Position numbers and translations under genes: made by a program
Assembly: GCA_026874595.1 (NCBI GenBank)
Contig: CM049313.1
Coordinates: 49,587,659-49,651,658 of the forward strand
Source: Sipunculus nudus
Lineage: Eukaryota > Annelida > Sipuncula > Golfingiida > Sipunculidae
Direction: 5' to 3'
Length of the DNA: 64,000 nt
The notes under the pieces: model-generated
What the model was told of the DNA's origin: nothing
Database searches by the model: none
Seen by the model: only the letters and a program-made list of their open reading frames with translations
In this document: positions 22,814 to 33,599 of the stretch, piece after piece
Layout of the letters: each line of letters begins with the position of its first letter
How positions within the stretch are numbered: position 1 is the first letter of the stretch

Positions 22814-23223
22814 TCTCTGGTATCGCCAAACCATTGTTTACTATATCGCAGTCATTATGAACTATCTTGCAATATTTTGGATTATTTGTCTCTAGGAATT
22901 ACCTGCCAGGTAAGACATATTTATTCAATCGATAGTACGAGGAATGGCTCCTGCAATCTATAGCCTAGAACTCTTTATAGTATCCCGGAAAACATGCTGA
23001 CATGGGTACTTGTATACTTGAGCCATGGTCCACACGATTTTTTTTATTTATTTTGTTGCAAACTAAATTTCAGGCTTCAGTGTTGTAAGAACCAACAGAT
23101 GTGAGAGACCGCCTTATTTATTTCCTAAAATTATTGATGAAGTAAAAGAATATTACCTAACGACGCTGTTAACACATTTTATACGCAGCACCACAGAACC
23201 TTGTCATGCGGCAACCATTGCGG

Positions 23224-23605
23224 CATTCACGACGCTTCGGCCTTTTGAAATCAGTTCGGCAAAGTGAAAACAAAAGGCCTCACTTACACCTCCTGGGGGT
23301 CTTCCGGGGCTGCCATAAAACACGGACCGCGGAACAGGGGCTAAAATAAAAAAATAACAAATCGCATTTTGTTGAAATACGTTTATTACTATAAATTATG
23401 TCATGAAACACATCCGTTTAAAAGTTATGACATTTTTTATGCCTTGGTTTCGTTCCGTTCCGTAAATTAGGCCCATGTACCGCGTTCAATGTTTCGGTCC
23501 GTTCCGTGTTTTAGGACAGCCCCGGAAGACCCCCAGGAGGTGTGAGTGAGGCCTTTTGTTTTGACTTTGCCGAACTGATTTCAAAAGGCCGAAGCGTAGT
23601 GAATG
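23224..23605. mobile_element. MULE-like MITE with about 103-bp TIRs and a 9-bp TSD
   Basis: The left TIR (23224-23326) and right TIR (23503-23605) are inverted copies differing at about five positions. Both begin CATTCAC and include CGCTTCGGCCTTTTGAAATC, ACCTCCTGGGGGTCTTCCGG and TAAAACACGGA. The flanks carry the perfect 9-bp duplication CCATTGCGG (23215-23223 and 23606-23614). A 9-bp TSD with long TIRs is the signature of Mutator-like elements. At 382 bp there is no room for a transposase. Confidence 0.88.
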
Positions 23606-25076
23606 CCATTGCGGGAGGGGAGGTATGACGTCTCAGAGGCTCGACTGTGCCAAACGACAACTTGGGTGGGGGTGCCAGGTCCCTCCTCATGGTGCCTGGA
23701 GGGTGCGCTGCGGCCTCTTTAGTCAGGAATGATGAAAGTTTTTTTTTTTTTTTTTTTGCCTCTAGGATGTCAGATGTAGCTAAACTTATAGGCTACAGTT
23801 CTGAATAGGACTAATGAGGGGTGTGCTTTATTTTTGAGATACAGTCAAGCCCACTTTGTGTAATATCGGTGAATAGAAAATCCTGTCTATAGTCACATAA
23901 ATACTCCAAATTATTTCATATCAATAAACAAGGGTTCGTAAATCTGACCGTTTAATATCATTATATTGTCATAATCCCGTTTATTGTCATGCTTGGAACC
24001 CTTGCCAATGAAACAAGTTCGCAGTTAATATCAAATGCCGACAAATCCAGCTAAGAGACTGTTATCGATCACGTGTTTAAAAAAAATCTAAGACTATTAT
24101 ATAAGTTTCTCCTTCCCATGCACGCGAGACCTTAGTGCAGTAATAAATATACACATGTCACTCAACGTCAGTTAGCTAGTTAGGCTATTTTTTAAGAAAA
24201 AAATGTTTATCCATTGTTCATTGATGATTGTTTTTTATAACAAGGGCTAGGTTTGTATATCCAGTAAGCTATATATATATACTGATGCCTTAATAATGTA
24301 AATAATGGAATGTTGATCTTAATTCTTTCGTCCGCCCGGGTCATTGTTAAATTATCTGCATGGCATCTTCCCGCATAGGCCTACATATGATGGAAAGAGA
24401 TTATATATCTATTTTATTTACGCTTAAAGCTTTCTTAAATACATAATTCCAAGAAGCATATGTAAAGTTATATTTTCTCGATCGTCATTACCCTGAAATT
24501 TAAGACAGTGTGAAAGACATGCAAGTTTTATTATTTCTTGTTAGTCTTATTAGCGGTATACTTGGCAATTTTATATTATACAGAGGTGTCCACTGCTGTT
24601 TTTATCGTTTTCATTTTATGAGAAATTGGTTGACAGTTTTTTTGTTATGAATAAAACTACCCTGTCGATTGGTGGAAAGACGCTGCATGCAGCGGCCATA
24701 TAAAGTAAGCCAATAAGAGACTCGTCTTGCAGTATATATGTAAACTTTGCACGATGTCCACCTCACTTAAGGTTTCCTTCATGCGAGATTATGGCGGGAA
24801 ATTGTCTGTGTGCACCAGTTTCAGTGCTAACACATGCCATTAAATAAGGGGAAAATTGGCGACAATCTGTTGACTTTTGAATATCAGAAGTGTTCCAAAA
24901 TTATTAAGGAACCCGGACGCTTATAGCCTACATAACGCAGAAAAATTATTATTTTAAAAATGCCCGAATGTATTCCCGCCTGTTTGACTTTCTTTTCAAA
25001 TGACCGTGCATGACCCATAAACATTCAACACATAATATTTTATATTTGCTCGGTATTTTTTAGACAGAAAAACTTA

Positions 25077-25078
<2 letters not shown>

Positions 25079-25123
<45 letters not shown>
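25079..25123. repeat. (AT)n microsatellite
   Basis: Uninterrupted AT dinucleotides. Confidence 0.95.
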
Positions 25124-25124
<1 letters not shown>

Positions 25125-25648
25125 CACATATTAAATATATAATGAATAACATAATAAAATGAAAATATATTATAAATATATTGTATATTTGATATGAATA
25201 TTTATATAATGAATAATATAACAAAATTAAAATATATTATAAGTACATATTATTTATTTGATATAGGATGAATACAAGAAAAGTTCAATGGTAAAACATT
25301 CATGAAATTGGACCAGGTGATGTCCGTGATGTTAAAAAAAATATATAACTGATTATACTTTTTTTTTATTTTATAGGTGCATCTAATTTAATAAAAATAG
25401 TGGATACAAGATATAATTCATAAAAATGCAGAATATATATACATAAATATGTAAATATATATACCGGTAATATAGAATTAAATGTGTCTATGTACAAAAT
25501 TAATGTTAATAAACATATTGATTACAAGAATGAGTTTTTAATGAATGGGTTTAAGTATATTCTGCTTACATGCCTGACTGAAATATTGTTAAGGCCTACA
25601 ACAGGAGCAACTTTTCACAAATGTCCCTCAGCCCGGAGGAAGTTTGGG

Positions 25649-25769
<121 letters not shown>

Positions 25770-26429
25770 GCTTGTTCTAGTGAATATGGCCCATATAAAC
25801 ATGCAAACAATCATTATATTTATTATCTGCTCTTTGTCCTCTCATCGATCATACATTTATACCTCTTCTAATTACATTTACATTTTGAATTGGATTTACG
25901 ATCAACACGTTCAACAAATATCACGTGTCACCACAGCACAGGAACAACGTAAACCAATTCACCCCTTCTTATAAAATGGACTCTTCTAGCTAATCCAGGG
26001 CAGCTTCCTTGACCCCTTGTTTAAAAGCTCCTCCTGGAGAAACTCTCTCAAAGTTTGAAGAATGATTCTCACATTTCAGAAAAAAATCCATTGTGAAAAC
26101 AAAATGCAAGGTATAGTTTTATATGTTTCTTACAGGCGGATGTTTCTTCTACCCCAATTTGTTAGATTTCTAATTATATCTAATTTTACTTTTTTTTCTC
26201 TCGCAAAATAAGGGTGGCCCATAGGTCGTGGAACGGAGTATAGTATTCACAGACAACACGTGTTTTGTTTGACAGAGATCTGTCAAATTATACAAACTTT
26301 TGTTTTTGTCAGTTGATTGACGCTTTACAATGTTTTAGGTCACCTGATTGGTTGCTCGTTAGCCCAATGCTTATGATTATTCATTGAATGGATATGCGAC
26401 TAAGTCACGTAGAGTTCATGGATAAGTCA

Positions 26430-26992
26430 ATACAGCAGCCTCCTCCGGTATATCTAAAACACGAACCAAGTCATTAAACTCTGGCTGGGTGAATATCTGT
26501 GGGGCAGCTGAGCAGGTGTTTGAAGGAGCTTCAAAGTCGTGATCACCTGTATTTCCTTGTGATAGCGCATCGTCAGAATCATCTCTGTTACCAGACGAGG
26601 TTGTGAAAATAAAAACTAGTATTTCATCTGAGTGTGGCACAGATGTGAATGCTGATGCCAGGTCAGGATAGTTCATGGAAGAATTTTGTTTTTGCACTCA
26701 AACCAGATATATTAACCAGACAGAAATAGCAGTCATCATCATAGTTCTGTGGCTCTCTCAATACCATTGGAATACATAAGCTCAACTTTTTCCCCTTCCA
26801 TTTGTCCACTGTCGTAGGTTTTCGACACAAACCCGAGAGACTGTATGGGGGTGCCAATGAAAGATCTTGGTCGCCCATTTTTATTCCAAAATAAGCTTCA
26901 CAAACTTTAAATTTTCATCGAAAAAATCTCATCTTCTGTCGTTTTTTCAGTGTTTTAAAACAGCCACAGATGTAGCAGATAACATCTGGGTC
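26430..26992 (-). pseudogene. N-terminal half of the 'LHIKLGLMK / EEQGERFHQD' family pseudogene
   Basis: On the minus strand from 26992 the residues read DPDVICYICG, then AYFGIKMGDQD (about 26880), a CVENLRQW block (frameshifted), IPMVLREP, DDDCYFC (about 26730), NYPDLASAFTSVPH (about 26660), and PQIFTQPEFNDLVR (about 26480) up to EEAAV. Family members carry CYICG, AYFG.KLGDQDK.WAPH, IPMVWREP, DCYFC and YPNLPSA.RPVPH in this order. The Cys pairs suggest metal binding (inference). The copy has an in-frame stop in the segment before AYFG and frameshifts near 26795 and 26690. With 21510-22640 it gives about 1.7 kb of nearly full-length, intronless coding sequence. Confidence 0.8.
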
Positions 26993-27960
26993 TTATTTTT
27001 ATTTTCTTCTGTCACATGCCATATTACTAACTATGAAATCGGGATTATGCACGCAGTTATACAAAGAAATTTTCAAACTGCCTAAACTGTATTTTTAATA
27101 TTCTAATTGCCACAGCAAACCATTCATCAGGGTATCACGTACGTAACAGTCTTCAGAGGGTCTCTTGTTTGCAACAAGGTAAAAAAATTCCGACTCGTAC
27201 CAGAAGAATATACCGTGCGTGTTCAAAATAAATTCCCTTACAAATAGTCACATGAGAATGCACATTCTTGCTTCCTGACCTTTAAACAGACTAATTTATC
27301 CACTTCTCAGGTTACCATATACATTACCACTTACTTCTGTGAACCAGGGCACTGTGACTGTGTTGATGGGGTAATATAATGTTTCCAAATCGTCATTACA
27401 AATAAAAGCTTAGAATTAAGGCTTAGAATTGAATACATGGTTCTCATGTGAATCAGAAAAAATATGGAATGTCTTGCTGTCAGATGTCTTGTGGCTTGGG
27501 TATAACACAAGGCTTGTCCACTTAACAAATTGCTGTCAAAAACAAAATCGCCACAAAACAAACATTGCAGCTTGTGAAAAAATGAGATGTGCTAGAGTTA
27601 CAGGTATTATTTTCGGAATCACCAAATTATATAAAAGACAATGATTGGATTGAATTCAGCAAATATAATGCAGGACAGTGATATCATTACTTGCATATAT
27701 TGGTTATTCTTTATATTCTGTGAAATATATATTTTTCTTTAATAGAAAGCAAACATATAGTTAACTACCTGGTAAACCAACGTAATATTATATGAAAGCA
27801 TAGCATGTCAAAAGATTTTAAGTAAGGTGGATTACATGTCCGTAAATAAAGAAAAACTTAATGATTGCAATTGGCTAGCGATCACTGAAATTTTGTTTCC
27901 CCATGACGCCTGCGACTGTGATAATTGGGAATCAGTGAAGACGGAAATGATCATGCTAAT
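26993..27960. other. Nothing recognised
   Basis: Flank between the pseudogene N-terminus and MITE copy 2. No coding or repeat structure was recognised. Confidence 0.4.
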
Positions 27961-28543
27961 TGACCTATCCATGACTCTGTGGACTTAATTGCATATTCAT
28001 TCAATGAATAAACATAAGCATGGGACTAAGGAACAACCAGTTAGGTAACCTTAAACGTTGTAAAGGTTCAATGATCTGACAAAAACAAAATTTTGCATAA
28101 TTTGACAGAGCTCTGTCAAACAGAACACGTGTAGTCTGTTAAATACTACCAGTACCCATGTCGTCATGTTTTCCGGGATATTTTTTTATATGAAGGAGAC
28201 AGTATAATAAGTTTCTAGGCTATAGGTTGCGGAAGCCATTCCTCCGACTACCGAGTGAATAATAATGTCTTACCTGGGACATAATTCGTATGTGACAAAT
28301 AATCCAATATATTGCAACACAGTTCATATATGACTGCGATATAGTAAACAATGGTCAGGTGACCAGTTAATGACGTCAGTCAATACGACGTCATGCGCCA
28401 TAGCCCTTTGTGACGTCATTATTATGTAATAATCAGCTCTCGCCACCATGGGCATGGAAGTCCATACGTGTAGGAGCGTTTTTGGGGCTCATTATAATAA
28501 TAAGTTAAAAGGGTGGAGCATTTGGGCTGTGGTGGATAGGTCA
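27961..28543. mobile_element. CRE-carrying MITE copy 2 (uninterrupted)
   Basis: The 583-bp element has ends TGACCTATCCATGAC and, reverse-complemented from the right, TGACCTATCCACCAC. AT flanks both sides (27959-27960 and 28544-28545). It is inverted relative to copy 1. It contains the triple CRE block, TTTCCGGGATA and a TTGACAGAGCTCTGTCAA palindrome (near 28103). An ATG-initiated frame near its right end (28448) is not a gene, because the frame crosses the element boundary. Confidence 0.82.
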
Positions 28544-28654
28544 ATTAGGTTAAGGTCCATAGTTAACATCAGGTGCAAGTCTGTACCTCTGAATATTGTG
28601 CCCAAAGGTCAGTTTTTGAAATCATTCGTGTTTGAGTTCCGACAAAAGAAAAGT

Positions 28655-29160
28655 TAGAGTAAGAAGAAAGAAAAAAAAAAAAAAAAAGGAAAAATGTATA
28701 TGTAAGTTTTGCACTCTGGGGAATCTGACAAAGTTCACTTATAAACAAAGTGACCAAAATATTGATTTAGAAATAATCCCATCAACCCATTTAAACCTGT
28801 TGTCCTTAAAGGGGCGGCTTAATGCTGATATTCACGTTTTTTCACGCCTTCACTATTTCACTAACCATCCTCTGAAAATTAAAAAAAAATATTTTCCCCG
28901 GAATATCTCCACCAGATCCATATTTTGAGGGGGTTAACACATGAAGTTAGTATTAATACCGACCCCTAATAAAATAACGATAACTGTTCACACATTCCAC
29001 ATTCAGTCTATTTTACGACAATACGGGATCTTATTTAAGTCATCAAAGGTCAATTTAATAAACAAAAACCTGGTTTTGCTTTTAAAAAAAAATTCAGATT
29101 ATAGTTTAGTTTAGGGTTGTAGAACTTGTATCTATATTTGTAAACACATTTTGTATTTCA
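28655..29160. other. A-run and AT-rich sequence, nothing recognised
   Basis: A 17-A run near 28671 and low-complexity sequence. Confidence 0.4.
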
Positions 29161-29164
29161 TCGT

Positions 29165-29250
29165 TTTCGACGATGCAGCATGCAAAGCGTATCGGTAACC
29201 GTATCGATGGAGCGCATCGATAAGTATCGATATATCGGTATACTGATACA
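29165..29250. repeat. GTATCG-rich repeat fragment
   Basis: Second copy of the segment at 1015-1105, in the same orientation. Confidence 0.55.
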
Positions 29251-30230
29251 GCATTACCTGGCTAGATCGGTTCTCGGGCAGTTTCGGGCAGTCTCAGTGT
29301 TCAAGTACGTTATAAATAACATGTACAGAGAGCAAAGTTTCAATGCCAGTGTCAGGTTAACACTCAACAAAGCCCCGCAGGCGTAGAGTGTATCAAGACG
29401 TTAGAGTTGCAACACATGCCCATCGAAAAAAATGTAACATATTATAATCTCTAATTGGTAGAAAAAAACTTCAATCACATAACAGCTGAAACAGAGACGG
29501 GACCTTCATTAAACAAAAATGGCACGTATTTTATTCCGTCCGTTACATTAAATTAGTTGAATGGGTTCTAGGACAAATACCCCGGGGAATATTGTCATGG
29601 GGTTGTCCATTGGTCCTTGTCTCGGTTTGAAATTGATCGGTAGGTAATGGGGTTAATTGCCCCCCCCCCCCTCACCGGGTCGGTAACGGTAGCTAATTGT
29701 CCAGGGATTAAAGGTCTGGGTTGTAATTGTTTGTTTGTTTTTGTTAACATTATTATTAATTTCTTGAGACGTTTGTTGCTGTCATTAACAAGAAATCATA
29801 GAGGCCATTATAATGACGACTTGTTTCCACATAACGTTTCTAAGCAGGTCTCTTAGCCTGATTAACAGTGATTATAAACATAGGTGTGACTTTAAAATAG
29901 TTCTGGAGCAGAGCAAATAATTTATTTACTGACTGTAACGCCCCTGTCTCGATTCGCAATACCACGTGCGACCGCGTCTTGTTAAAGAGAACAGGTCTTG
30001 GCGACTTCCTGTTATTATTCGGTATAAAATCAATTGCGTTCACAACAGGGTAGATTAATGCTCGAACATCGCAAGACCACGGTGCCCACCTGTTGCCTGA
30101 ACGTGGTCTATTAGCGTTTGTCACATACATAAACTGGAGGTATGTAAAAGGTTCCAGGATGAAGGATAGGGTCATAAGAATTAATATATAAGATTCCACA
30201 CATTATTTATTTATATTACAGCCTTCTCTG
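29250..30230. other. Nothing recognised
   Basis: Contains a C-run at about 29660-29671. Frames such as 29840-30199 on the minus strand show no family signature. Confidence 0.4.
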
Positions 30231-30238
30231 CTTTTCAG

Positions 30239-31050
30239 TAGGGATGGGTGATATTATCCATATATCGGTATATCGCGCTACAGTGATTTACATATTGCGT
30301 ATCGGGATACAGTTTCAAATTTCGATATTTTTAGATATTTTGTTAAACTTGCCTAAAAATTGTTTATTTTGAAGTGAAAATGTTCCTGTTTTAAATTTAG
30401 AAATGTTAATGGGCTCAAATTAATTACAAACTTAAAGTTAAAGCCGTAACCGTGTCATTAGATGTTTGGTAGGAAATGTTTAAGTCGGCCTGAAATAACA
30501 CACATCAATGGTTGATCATACTAAATTTGCATGTCTGCTGGATGACTTATTGGTAAACGAGAAATATTTCTATACAGCTAAGAGAAAAAAAAGTGCTGAA
30601 CACTTTCATAGTAATTAATTTTATTTAGAATCTTTATTGTTCTCTCTTATAATAACTACAGGAAGATTTAGTGTAACGTTAACAGTATAAATGTTTTAGA
30701 ACGGCAGGCTTGCGATGTGGTACCATCTATCCCTCACTGTGCTAAAAACAGCCAAGAAATCTCTAATAATCAAGTTATTAGCATATGTAAGGCCGGAAGA
30801 AAACTTTACTAAATACATGAGAAAGAAATATAATATTATTTTTGAATTAAACTGCTCTGCAAACACGGTTATTGTGTTGTTCTATTACATTTGATAAAAT
30901 AAAATATCGGTAAATCAATAATTTATATGAAGATAATATAAAAAACACAATTTTTTTTTATAAATGTAATACAATGAAAATAAACGTATCGCAATACGCT
31001 ACACTATATATCGCAATATGTTGCAACAAGAAATTCGATACCCAGCCCTA
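30239..31050 (+). mobile_element. hAT-like non-autonomous element, full length
   Basis: The 812-bp element starts TAGGGATGGGTGATAT and ends GATACCCAGCCCTA, giving inverted termini TAGGGATGGG against TAGGGCTGGG. The flanks are CTTTTCAG and CTTTTTAA, an 8-bp pair that agrees at six positions and suits an aged hAT duplication. Subterminal regions are dense in TATCG/CGATA, repeated on both strands. There is no transposase. Copies or ends also occur at 6460, 18003 and 62329. Confidence 0.75.
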
Positions 31051-31059
31051 CTTTTTAAT

Positions 31060-31970
31060 TGTTTTACATTTTGCTCCCGACAGAAGTGAATATAATAACG
31101 ACGTGCCGTACGACAAATTGGAAACCGCCGCCAGGATACCCTGATCTGATAGTATTTGTTGGACAATCTTTCACACTTTTTAACAGTGAGCTGGTTTCTG
31201 CCTGGGATAAAGTAACGACTTCGTGTCACGACGATGTATAATTGAGGTTTACCCACGGCATCAAAATATGTTCAAGACATTTTGCTTTAAGTAATCCGAT
31301 ACGTCTGAAAGATACGATTATTTTCTTTGTGTGTCATTTTCTGCTTAAAAGCTCTGTGGTTGGTTTTTCTTAATCAAATTAATACATCAGTTTTACATAC
31401 ATTCCAGGAACAACGTTCCAAGGCTAATAGAAACGATAAACAACATGACATTTAAAGAACACCATAACTTTATAAAGGTCACGTTATCTCTCATCATATT
31501 ACCAGGATTTCTGTATTAACGTCATTTGAACTGCAACCCACCTTTCATTTGAAGGTAATTGCCAATAAAGAAATATTTCAATCGAATGAGTGGCAGGTAT
31601 TGATATCATATTACCATTTCCCCTGCTGAATTTAAAAAAAAAAACTTTCTTTCTTTTTATGCACACAAGCAACAGTTATATTATGCCTTGAGATGTATTG
31701 AAATTCTAAAGAAAAATCCCGTGACTACCTCAACTAAACACCATGAACTAATACAAAACAATAAAACATCGTGAAAACTAAAAAAGAATGATATTAAAAA
31801 AAAAGACAAAGGTTCATGTTCCTTTCATGCATAATGCCTAAGGTACATATCCTTTAACATTTTCATGCATAAACCTTTTTTAGTTAAATCTGCAAAAAAA
31901 AATCCAGAATGTTTCCTTTTTTTGGGTAACCGCCTCCATTGTTTAATGCAAGCTAAACGATGCAAGTATA
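31060..31970. other. Nothing recognised
   Basis: AT-rich sequence with A-runs. No gene is supported. Confidence 0.4.
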
Positions 31971-31974
31971 AGGA

Positions 31975-32330
31975 CATCTACGGAATTCCATTCCGGTTTT
32001 GGACTACTTGTCAGGGCAGTATCACACGCTTCCTCAGATGCTATATCCCGGTGTTATCCAGGCCCGGTGACTACTGTACCTGTGGACCCAGGGCGTGAAA
32101 TCCTCCCCGTATCTGGGTCATTTCACCCAGGAACACCAAGAAAGGCCACTCGTTTGTGAGTGAAACACGGCCGTTGGGGGACGGCCTTCCTGTTAAGCCT
32201 GCAGAGCGCTCACCTTTGGTCGTGGTCGAAGTTAAAAAATCTCACCTCCGCGGCTGGTATTCGAACTCACGATTTCCCGGCTTTCAGTCCTATGCTGTTC
32301 CCCTGAGCCATAGAAGCCGGTTAGCCACAC
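31975..32330 (-). mobile_element. tRNA-derived SINE, copy 1
   Basis: On the minus strand the head begins near 32325 with ACCGGCTTCTATGGCTCAGG. An A-box-like region (32294-32310) and a B-box-like GAGTTCGAATA (32258-32268) follow. The body shares CGCTCACC, TTTGTGAGTGAAACACGG and TTCCATTCCGG with copy 2. The tRNA-like head and the collinear copy 700 bp away support a Pol III retroposon. The tail and TSD are not resolved. A C-run at 32373-32390 lies just beyond the head. Confidence 0.65.
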
Positions 32331-32702
32331 TTGTGTGTGGGAGAATGTTTTTGTCATTAGTGTTCCATAATTGCCCCCCCCCCCCCCCCCGAAATAAAGC
32401 CCAAGGGGGGCCGAACATTCACAGAGCGGATAAGACGGGTCGAGATCGATTGCATCTGACTCGCTCCCGGTCCGGTCCACCCTGTTCGCGGCACTTGACG
32501 GATACGACAGTCCTATATCCTTTTTGTATATGCTTTGTTCTACTGCCTCTGCTAAGTATTTCGGTCCGGTCTGAAGGAAAGTACATGTGAAACAGATGGG
32601 GACTGATGTTATCTGTCGTCATCCATAGACGTATTTTAGTATATGTATATTTAGTGGAGGCAACCGCCTCATTTTTTATTATGCATGCTTATCTAAGTTT
32701 AG

Positions 32703-33021
32703 ACATCTGCAGAGTTCCATTCCGGTGTCGGACTACGTGACAGGGGCTTACACGCGAAAATTCTGTCGTCAACCAGGCTCGGTTATCACTCCTGCGCGTC
32801 TTGGGCGTGTGTCATCCCCAATGTTTGATCATCACACCGAGGAAGCCCCAGAAGGCGCATTGGTTTGTGTGTGGAACACGAATGTAGGTAAAAGTTTCTC
32901 CATTGAGCGCTCACCCTAGGAAGGGACCGACCGTGAAAAATCTTGCCGCCTTGGCCTTGATTCGAACTCACGAGCTCCCAGCTTTGTGCCCTGTGCTCTA
33001 CCCCTGAGCCACAGAAGCCGG
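32703..33021 (-). mobile_element. tRNA-derived SINE, copy 2
   Basis: The minus-strand head ACCGGCTTCTGTGGCTCAGG starts at 33021 and abuts the (AT)n array. The A box is at 32995-33012 (GTGGCTCAGGGGTAGAGC) and the B box at 32959-32969 (GAGTTCGAATC), so the spacing is tRNA-like. The tail runs down to TTCCATTCCGG near 32715. It is better preserved than copy 1. Both are in the same orientation. Confidence 0.7.
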
Positions 33022-33045
33022 TATATATATATATATATCTATATA

Positions 33046-33081
<36 letters not shown>
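33022..33081. repeat. (AT)n microsatellite, left of the palindrome element
   Basis: AT repeat with two CT interruptions. It continues as 33511-33598 on the other side of the element. Confidence 0.9.
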
Positions 33082-33084
<3 letters not shown>

Positions 33085-33505
33085 CAGAGACGAGATCGAA
33101 ATCCAGGCGGATTTTAAATTCGCCTAGACGAGATTGCAATTGTGATCTCGCCTAGGCGAGATTGCGATTGTGATCTCGCATAGACAGATTTTAAACTCGC
33201 CTAGACCGGATCACAATCGCAATCTCGCCTAGGCGAGATTAAAATCCATCATGAAGCAGGCCAGGATTTTAATCTCGACTAGGCGAGTTTAAAATCTGTC
33301 TGGATATCATCCAGGCGAGTCTAAAATCCGCCTGATATCACTTAGGTGAGTTTTAAATCTGCCTAGGCGAGATTTAAATAGTGATCTGATCTGATTTCCT
33401 AATATTTTATGCATTGTCGTTGACATATGAAAGATGTTTTCAGTCAGACTTTCAATATTCGACTAGGCGAATTTAAAATCTGCCTGGATTTCAATCTCGT
33501 CTCTG

Positions 33506-33508
<3 letters not shown>
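33082..33508. mobile_element. Palindrome-array element with about 46-bp TIRs inside (AT)n
   Basis: The left 46 bp start TGTCAGAGACGAGATCG, and the reverse complement of the right end starts TGTCAGAGACGAGATTG. The two agree at all but about two positions up to AAATTCGCCTAG. Between them lie many copies of CTCGCCTAGGCGAG, CTCGCCTAGACGAGAT and GATTTTAAACTCGCC in alternating orientation, so the unit could fold into nested hairpins. Both flanks are pure AT repeat, so insertion into a TA target is likely but the exact duplication cannot be seen. There is no coding. Confidence 0.85.

Positions 33509-33510
<2 letters not shown>

Positions 33511-33598
<88 letters not shown>
33511..33598. repeat. (AT)n microsatellite, right of the palindrome element
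   Basis: About 88 bp of AT repeat with two ACA interruptions. Confidence 0.9.
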
Positions 33599-33599
33599 G

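Noticed and set aside
28448-28657. Frame beginning MGMEVHTCRSV, with look-alikes in the other MITE copies, as a possible shared first exon
   Set aside because: The similarity stops at the MITE terminus (TGACCTATCC box), and the frame continues into unrelated flank. It is MITE sequence and not a gene family exon.
32959-33012. tRNA gene
   Set aside because: The A and B boxes are good, but the acceptor stem does not close, and the segment is the head of a repeated SINE with a body shared by other copies.
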